A stretch of 64,000 bases of DNA from Trichobilharzia szidati (Eukaryota; Platyhelminthes; Trematoda; Strigeidida; Schistosomatidae), in the NCBI GenBank assembly GCA_944472155.2, contig OX235279.1, positions 154,278,199-154,342,198 on the forward strand. The letters run 5' to 3'. The translations under genes and the position numbers were made by a program. The notes under the pieces were generated by a model. The model was not told the origin of the DNA and searched no databases. It saw nothing but the letters and a program-made list of their open reading frames with translations. Below, piece by piece: positions 57,010-64,000 of this stretch (the stretch's first letter is position 1; each line of letters begins with the position of its first letter).

Positions 57010-59160
57010 ATGAGAAGAAGGAAACATGGATAAATTCAGATTTTTGTCTCGGTAGTCTCACGTAATGCAAAATTATTCATAGCACATAAATGACCACCGT
57101 TATAACTGTAAGCGCTTGCAAGCAGGAATACTGTTCGTCAAAATAAGAGATTCGGAATATGTATACTATATAATTTAAAGTTAACAGTCTATAAGAAAGA
57201 CGAATGAAGGTGAATTACCCAACAAATTCATGGTTCTCATGAATTGAGCTACTGGTTCATCTATTTCTTCTTTTGACAAACATATTAAGACATCTTCCTA
57301 TACATGTTGACACAATTTCCTGATGTCACGGCCTACGTATTCAGCCCTGCAACAACAAGTGAAGTGATATGTGCACATGGATACTGCCAGCAGTAGAAAG
57401 TTGCACTCGTCAATTTAATGGATTAGAGGTCGATTGGAGAAAGTAAGGTGAAGAGTTACAGGAAGGAATATTTCCCAAAATACTGTCTGTCAACTAGTTT
57501 GAACTTCAGGTCAACAAATAACCTCTTCTTCGCCACTTCTGTCATTCATAGATTATCAGTCATACTTTTCATATGCTTATTCATGAACTCTGATGAGTGA
57601 CCATACTGAGTCAGGATGTTTTGGGAAGACTTCAGTTCTCTGTTAAACGTGTCTTTTGTGCATAAGGGACAGATTATTATGAGAAAGGATTTCAAAGAGT
57701 TTCTTTTCCTATTTATTGAAAAAAGCTGTAAAACACGATCAGCTGCTCGATCCGTTTCTGTCTGTGATGAATTGATTTCTCTACACTCCACTGCAAACAG
57801 CAAGATATAAGGTTTAGTGTGATGATGTCTCCCGTTATAATCAGTGACTGATTTTCTTGACTTGCTGACATCCTTTACCTGTATTGTTCCCTTTCGGTCG
57901 TCGTCGAAATCTATTAGAATACAGTTATCCCTTCAAATACATTATCTGATTTCACTGTCACTGTTGAATAAAATGAAAATGAGGTACTCCATCCAGAATT
58001 CGTGAATGTCCTCACTCCCTAACAGGGTTAAACACACTCATCCAACGAACTGATTCCCCTTAGGACGTTCGAGTACAAATCAATCAATGTTGCAGTCATG
58101 ACCAGTGTCATTGAGCTAATCACCATGAATAACTGTCCTATTGTAGGAGTATGAATATCACATCGGTCAATCGCTAGTGAGAAAGTCATACCCCATCGTA
58201 TGGCTCTTATTATTGACTGTGTTTAAATGCTGCCAGCTGATCACCGTCAACCGTAAAACAGTATCGTGTCTAGTTTGACATGCTTTCTCAATTATTTTCC
58301 CGAAGTCAACAAATACCTAATACATCGATGCAGCTACATTTGTCGAAGATTTGGCACACAAACAGTGAAATCTGAACACGCTTTAATTGCTAAACAATAC
58401 GAGATATTAGACATATTTGCTGAAACACATTGGATTATACATTCGAGATTGCAAATGTATTGTCATTTTAGGTGAGAACAGATGAGAAATTCGATTTGTC
58501 ATTTTTATCAAAAGTAAAGCTAAATCCAAATAAGTTATTAAAATAATGCCGAGTGATTGGAGATATTTCATAGAATGTCCTCAGAATTAAACTCATGTTT
58601 ATTGGTACTATTGAACAAGGCGTCTTCTGAAGCTTGAAGCTCCTAACTTACCCTAGGACACTCGAAACCACTTCAAACATTACTGCAATGAAAGACGTTA
58701 TGAATAAGCTTTTTATGGTTACCAATGATCTTTCGTACAATTGTGGTGGTTATGCTGATTGGTCATCAAAATGTTTCCAATATCATATGTTTAGTTCTTA
58801 ATCTTGGTTTTGACTGAGTTTTACCAGTCTAGTTTGCGAGCACAGCTCACATTCAGTATGAAATTAATCCATGATTTCATCTGCGGTCTCCACACAGTTG
58901 TCAGTATTCGGGATATATAATAACGAATGTGATCACACTGTCATAGAGTAGGTGTGCAGCAAATGATGATGTTGTATATTCGCCATGTTCTTCAATAATA
59001 ATGAGTTCGTTGTGATATGTGGTCTGCGTAAATCGCATGCATGATTTTGTTAAGCACGCATTATTCCACTACACGTTTTGTTATTATCCCGCAATATGCA
59101 GTCACTATTGTGGTCTCTGTAAAACACGCAGCATTTTCAATTAAACTGGTAGGAGGCACA
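57010..59160. other. Upstream of copy 3, nothing recognised
   Basis: Short frames on both strands, no supported exons. It may include distal flank of the TMBIM-like copy 3. Confidence 0.35.
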
Positions 59161-59175
59161 AAACAACTATCTTTC

Positions 59176-59270
59176 TGTGGCACAGCGGTTAGGACTCTCG
59201 CCGACCGTGCACATGGTCCAGGGTTCGATCCCCTGCCGACGCACACCTGATATCAATGGTCGGCCTGCAA
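59176..59270 (+). repeat. tRNA-derived SINE head, second family
   Basis: GGCACAGCGGTTAGGACTC (box A-like) and GGGTTCGATCCCC (box B) are tRNA-like. The element is the inverse of 10959-11052 and ends near GGTCGGCC. No hammerhead was seen. Confidence 0.6.
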
Positions 59271-59719
59271 AATTTGGGCTACCTGTATCCATACCTGTAC
59301 CAAAAATAAGGTGTGGAGTCAAGCTATAATCAAAAAAATCACAATCTGAGATTCTGAGCCAGTTTTCCACTACTGTGAATCAAGATGGACTTTGAATTAT
59401 TTTGTTGAATGGTACACGATGAAAATATCTTTGCCAAATGTAAATCTACTGACGTTGATTATTAGCTATTCGATCGAATATATATCGATATAATTAATAT
59501 TTGTTGAGTAGGAAGTTGAAAATCAGCACGTGTATACACACATGAAAACCTAATGTGTAGAAACCACCAATCAGAAACTACTTGACACTATTCAGATGTG
59601 TCTTGTCACTACGCATTGATAATTAAATTCATAATACGAGTCTGTGGCTATTTAAGCAGTCTGAGGCATCCTGAATCATAATCTGTGTGTACATACTTAA
59701 GTTTAGCATAATCGAATAG

Positions 59720-59872
59720 ACATTTCATTTAAGACTGCCAGACTGTAAACGTAAAATCCTCGTCAACGAAATCACTTCAAACCACAAACATTACGATAAT
59801 TTCAAACTAGTGATATTTTCGAGGAGAGGGAGGAGAAGGATAACACATCAAAGGATAATTTTTATATTAAAT
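59720..59872 (+). pseudogene. TMBIM-like copy 3, exon 1 homologue
   Basis: An open frame of 51 codons homologous to gene 1 exon 1, without ATG. The donor is GTAATT instead of GTGAGT. Confidence 0.6.
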
Positions 59873-60039
59873 GTAATTTGTATGTGTGTGTGTCTGTGTG
59901 TTTATCGGAAGTTGGCTAATTTGATGTAAGTATAGAACTTGGTCACTGTGGTAGAGCGTATGTGCATATCAGATAAGTTTATTTCAAATATAACAGACTC
60001 ATGTAATTCAAGTGTTGGTTTGTAGGGATTTGATTGGTT

Positions 60040-60400
60040 ACAGGATTTTCATCATGAGCTGACATTAGTTAGAGAACCACTGAAAACCTGGGAGTACTGG
60101 ACAGATGTTTCGTCCTAGTTTGGGAGTCTTCATCAGTACGCACCCACCACGATTCAAACCCAGGACCTTCTGGTTACAAGGCGAGCTCGTATACCAATAA
60201 GCCACTGGGACCCGTCCAATGGCACATGAATTCCAACTTCTGCTAATTTACGACATAGCGCGACCCCTAGCCAATGTCTTCAGCGAGTATTTGTCCTCAC
60301 ACCCGACCTGCTGCACCCTACTGGTCACAACTTCTCACTAGAACCTGAATAGGGCAAGTCGCTAGTGAGCATCTCATTTCTCTAACTAATGTCATCTCAT
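60040..60400 (-). repeat. Sm-alpha-like SINE, most complete copy
   Basis: Minus strand: a tRNA-like head (GTCCCAGTGGCTTATTGG box A region, GGGTTTGAATC box B) is followed by a hammerhead remnant near 60094-60140 and the tail. In the remnant, stem I and the CUGAUGA box overlap (GTACTGATGA), which implies a three-base loss. It lies in intron 1 of the TMBIM-like copy 3. Related sequence extends to about 60400. Confidence 0.65.
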
Positions 60401-60639
60401 GATGAAAAAAAGTGATATAATATTTAATGCTCATATCAATTCAGTTGAAGTTAACTCTATTATATGCGTTTCACAGAATCTATTAATTCACTTCTAAGAT
60501 ATTTAGGCACCCGTTGACGCATGAAATTCACAAATATTAAACAATCTCAAAACCAGAAATCAGTGAACCGAATTATGACCGGTGCAAACAAAGATATACA
60601 TCGCGAAACACACTCATAAGTTCATAAGGAAACAAACAC

Positions 60640-62650
60640 AGCTTTTGTTCAGCGAAAAAATATCTCTTCTCAACGACTTCATTTTCAAGCTGTACAGTCG
60701 TATTTATATTACGGAAAACAGCATTAAATGGCACTAGAAATCGCTCAGTCAACATACATATGATAAAAATAAATATGATTAAAATGATATATTAAGGAAG
60801 CAGAGTTGAAGTGGATGAATTACAAAACTTTTAAAGATTATTAGATAAGTGAACTGATATAGAGATTTTAAAATTGTAGGTTGAATGCTATCTAAAAATT
60901 TCAGAGTACGAAGATGAAGTGAGATGGAGTGAATTCAAGTGGTAAAATATAATAAAATAATAGAACATGATTATGATCAAGGGTTTAACAAAGCACTTTT
61001 GAACACATAATCTAGGGTTCTGTCTATGTATAACTAGAGCTTCGTCTGCGTATAAGTGGAGAAAACGTTGGCTTTTCGAAAGGTTGCATTTGACCTGTAA
61101 ATAAATTTCAAGAATAAATCATTTGGGGCTGAATAACCTGAACTGTTCACAAATTAAAGACTTCGTCGTTCTATGCTCACCACCGGATAGTGTTAAGCTA
61201 CGCGTTTATGGAGGACACACAACGTCCAGTGTAATCAGCTCTTCAAGAGCTTGTGAATGAGTATATGCACATTGCGGTGTACATTAGGGGTGGTTTATCC
61301 TTAAAGTATTGTCGAATCATGTTTCGACCGGTGAATACTAAATGTAAGTGAGCTGCATGGAAACAGTGTTCAAAACACTTAGATAAACGACTTTTAATCA
61401 CATCAACAACATCTCTGACACCTCTGAATGCCGACCTCGTAAACAGTTTCTTCTTTGGCACTGTGATGTGGCTGGGGACGGTTTCTTTCTTGATGTTTCT
61501 GTCAATTAACCTCCTACGATTTCCGTAATTTAAGACAGCTGTGCGAGGTTTTTAAAGTTCCATGCCGACCATATCTTTAGAGAAAATTTTCCGAATTCCG
61601 GAGCATAGTAAACGGATAAAATTTCTCTTCCTGCCTAGAGGTAACGAACTGTTGAATTAGGTATACTGCCCTGTAAATGTCGCCTTTTGATAAATTGACC
61701 TTTTTAACGTGCCATCCTCTCTTCTATCTAACGTCACATCTAGGAAGTGAAATGCGGAATTCGATTCTTCCTCTATAGTGGAAAGCATCGATGGGTAAGA
61801 AGCATGAAATTTTTCAAGTAGCTCGGTAGTTGAACAATTGTTGTTACAAATAATGGTGTCGTCAATATATTGCTTATACACATATAAACTCGAGATTGTT
61901 TTTTCAATGGACCACTCTCTAAGCTCGCAATGAAGATATCCACTGGGAGAGGTCCTAAGCGGACGACTCCATCCCTTTGATTATAAATGACATCGTTATA
62001 TCTAGACTGCAAATTAAGCGTGCATCTCATTACAAGCTACTTTAGATGGTTAGTTGGTACCTTAGTGTTTATAAATTTCGGGTTAACTTAATGACATAGG
62101 TAACAAATATTTTCTACTAAAGATGCATTTGTAAATAATGAGCAAATATCTTGTGAAATCAACACAACTAACGAAGTCAAAAGTGTTCGAAAGACTATGT
62201 TTACACATATTTGATCTTACTGGTTCAAAGATTTCAGGGAGCCATCTGGCTGTAGAATGATAAGGGGAGTTCAGCATATCCAGTATAGGTCGCAGAGGGA
62301 TACCACCTTTATGCGACTTAGTAAGACCATATAAACGGGGGACGGTTTGAGATGTTCATACACATACGGCGTAATGACAGATTCGTCCATCAACTTATTC
62401 AAAGTTTTTGATAGTTCATTCCCAGTACTCTCCATTGTATCTTTCTGGCCTAATGATTTTAAAACTTTTGCTTCGTCGTGAAGAATAGTACATAATTTGT
62501 TAATATAATCCTCATGATCTAAAATAACTGCGCCCGATCCATTATTTGAACGAATTAGTAATACACCCCTGTTATTCAGAAATTCATTCAGTCATCTTTT
62601 GTACTCTTTTGATATCATTTAATATAATGTTATGCCGTAAATGTTGTTTA
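60640..62650 (-). mobile_element. Penelope-like element, decayed but near full coding length
   Basis: Minus strand, in RT order. RSNNGSGAVILDHEDYINKL lies near 62530 and TKSHKGGIPLRPILDMLNSP near 62310. YHSTARWLPEIFEP lies near 62240 and NQRDGVVRLGPLPVDIFIAS near 61940. YIDDTIICNNN, the catalytic box, is near 61870. Next come FHFLDVTLDRREDGTLKRSI near 61750 and the nuclease start MCIYSFTSS with a stop near 61243. The 3' terminal block near 60650-60720 matches other PLE ends. Frameshifts and stops are many. It lies in intron 1 of TMBIM-like copy 3 in the opposite orientation. Confidence 0.8.
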
Positions 62651-62659
62651 TTTCAATAA

Positions 62660-63700
62660 AACCGTACCTCATGTAATATATCAAGATTCTATTTTGTACG
62701 TAATAATTCTGTTCTGAAAGTTGATCTGTATCTATCTTCAATGTGTTTTTTTTATGTACCACTCTTTCTTGACCCTTGATTATTCAAACTACTTTTGCTT
62801 GACCTTTATAACGTAAGATTATTCTCCCGTTTCTTATTGATGTTCGTGCATAGTGTTTCACAGACTTCTTGTGTCATCTTGCAGAAGCACTGTGAAAGTT
62901 CTTTAAACTGCGTTCACGTCAGATATCCTACTATCTGAGAATTGCGAAATATTGTCTATTATTCGTATCGACTAATATAGTACCATGTGTTGGACAAATC
63001 TTGACTTCTGAATTTCACGCATAACCGAAATATTTGCTCCATTAGATCGAAAGTTCAGATGTCAATTATCTTTTTGGATTTATCAAAAGAAATCTGAACA
63101 ACTTTTCCTGATTAAAATTACAAGTGATTATTTCATCAATCTTTGAATGTAAATAAATTCAAATTTTTCATCTTTATCATTTTATTACTATTATTATGTT
63201 TGAAATATTATTTATCATAAACAGACTGGAAACTCAAATAAGTGAATAGATTGCAAAAATGTGACCATTAAGTATTCGATCTGTTGGTCAAACCTTATTG
63301 GTCATGTGCTATTTGCTATGTGGTCAGTAGGTTAAGAGACATAACACTGAACTACATTTTTATACAAAGCAGGTTTCCATGATAAATATTAAGGGAAGTC
63401 AGTCGGTAAGAAGATTTAGTGCTAAGTGTTCACACTGCATACTTGATGAATAAATTCTGACCAACAGATATTCATTTTGACAATTGCATCATTCATCATT
63501 CTGTGACAAAACTGGTATGCATAATTGAGTTCTATAGAAGTTCAGTTGTAACCTGAACGATTAATTATTGAAGTGGCTAGTGTCATTAGCGAATGACGGA
63601 TTCTAATCAAGGAGAAAACATCAGACCACAAGCACATTGTGATTAGATCATTCAGGAGGGATTTTCCAAACAATTACACCGTTGGCCACTTTTCCCACAT
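62660..63700. other. Rest of intron 1 of TMBIM-like copy 3
   Basis: No exon or element recognised; AT-rich with short frames. The last bases before 63745 match the end of the gene 1 intron. Confidence 0.4.
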
Positions 63701-63744
63701 TATTCGCCATAAATAAACAAACAACTTTACATTTCATTATTCAG

Positions 63745-63809
63745 GTATTCGCTATTCTAGTTTTGCAATCAGGAATTGCATTCGGTATAACATATTTGTT
63801 CACTCAGGT
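63745..63809 (+). pseudogene. TMBIM-like copy 3, exon 2 (TM1)
   Basis: 65 nt with intact splice sites (TTTCATTATTCAG, GTAAAC). Encodes VFAILVLQSGIAFGITYLF then TQ, close to gene 1 exon 2. Confidence 0.75.
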
Positions 63810-63858
63810 GTAAACTGAATAACCCATCAAATAACCAAATGGCAGCTTCATCTCACAG

Positions 63859-63912
63859 AATATGCGTCTCCTCTTGGATTATAGAATATCCTGCGTTTCT
63901 GTCGGCCATAAG
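63859..63912 (+). pseudogene. TMBIM-like copy 3, exon 3 with altered donor
   Basis: 54 nt, same phase as gene 1 exon 3. The donor position reads ATAAGT (63913-63918). Confidence 0.65.
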
Positions 63913-64000
63913 ATAAGTATAACTTAGACTTTTAAATTCCACATCTGCAATTCTTTGGATTCGCTTAAGTGCAGATATTGATTCCAAAATGAGTTGGTTG

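Larger units (their letters stand above)
59720..63912 (+). pseudogene. TMBIM-like copy 3, 5' part (runs past the window end)
   Basis: Exons homologous to gene 1: 59720-59872, 63745-63809 and 63859-63912. The last two have the same lengths (65 and 54 nt) and phases as gene 1. The first encodes FSRRGRRRITHQRIIFILN and ends at GTAATT, but an ATG matching gene 1 is missing and a stop at 59717-59719 lies upstream. Exon 3 (ICVSSWIIEYPAFLSAIR) should be followed by GTAAGT but reads ATAAGT. Both defects suggest a pseudogene, though an upstream first exon and another donor could rescue it. The 5' flank also matches gene 1, so a segment was duplicated. Intron 1 holds a SINE and a PLE. Confidence 0.65.

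Noticed and set aside
1..64000. CRISPR array or bacterial-type operon
   Set aside because: No regularly spaced direct repeats and no dense co-directional ORFs; gene structure is eukaryotic throughout.

Overview
This window looks like nuclear DNA of a schistosome (Schistosoma or a close relative). It is AT-rich and intron-dominated. It holds a gene built almost entirely of tiny symmetric phase-1 exons, the hallmark of schistosome micro-exon genes (MEGs). It also contains several repeat types known from schistosomes: Penelope-like elements (PLEs) with GIY-YIG endonucleases, RTE-like and CR1-like LINEs, and Pol III SINEs that carry hammerhead ribozymes. No bacterial-style operons, CRISPR arrays or intact RNA genes were seen. 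All exon models were read by eye from splice signals and reading frame.

Region 1 (about 0.6-9.1 kb, + strand) is a putative secreted MEG. A TATA box precedes a signal-peptide exon (656-725). Nine short internal exons of 18-69 nt follow, each a multiple of three and in phase 1, and then a short terminal exon ending at 9042. Joined, the 11 exons are open for 591 nt (196 residues). A decayed second copy of the signal-peptide exon sits at 1351-1420.

Region 2 (about 9.8-21 kb) is repeats: inverted SINE copies, decayed LINEs, foldback elements and a PLE with a long intact C-terminal ORF (16442-17257, -).

Region 3 is a dispersed family of three related membrane-protein genes, tentatively TMBIM/Bax-inhibitor-1-like. 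Gene 1 (21219-25509, +) has six exons that join into 245 residues. Copy 2 (36052-37411, -) keeps only the last two exons and has an in-frame stop. Copy 3 (59720 to beyond the window, +) has its first intron enlarged to 3.9 kb by a SINE and a PLE. It appears to lack its start codon, and one splice donor has changed from GT to AT.

Region 4 (about 25.8-57 kb) is mostly nested retroelements. They include an RTE-like LINE split by a long palindrome, several PLE fragments, a PLE inverted duplication interrupted by a probable solo LTR with a 5-bp target duplication, and a CR1-like LINE interrupted by a tRNA-derived SINE with a 12-bp target duplication. A second SINE of the same family at 55135-55472 also has a 12-bp target duplication. 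A 5S rRNA-derived fragment lies at 42975-43028.

The most striking theme is self-cleaving RNA. The tRNA-derived SINE carries a complete type I hammerhead core, with all three stems and the cleavage triplet, in three places. A second, Sm-alpha-like SINE family carries decayed hammerheads, and several PLE ends show hammerhead-like motifs. The other notable features are the undecayed MEG exon chain and the birth-and-death pattern of the membrane-protein family.
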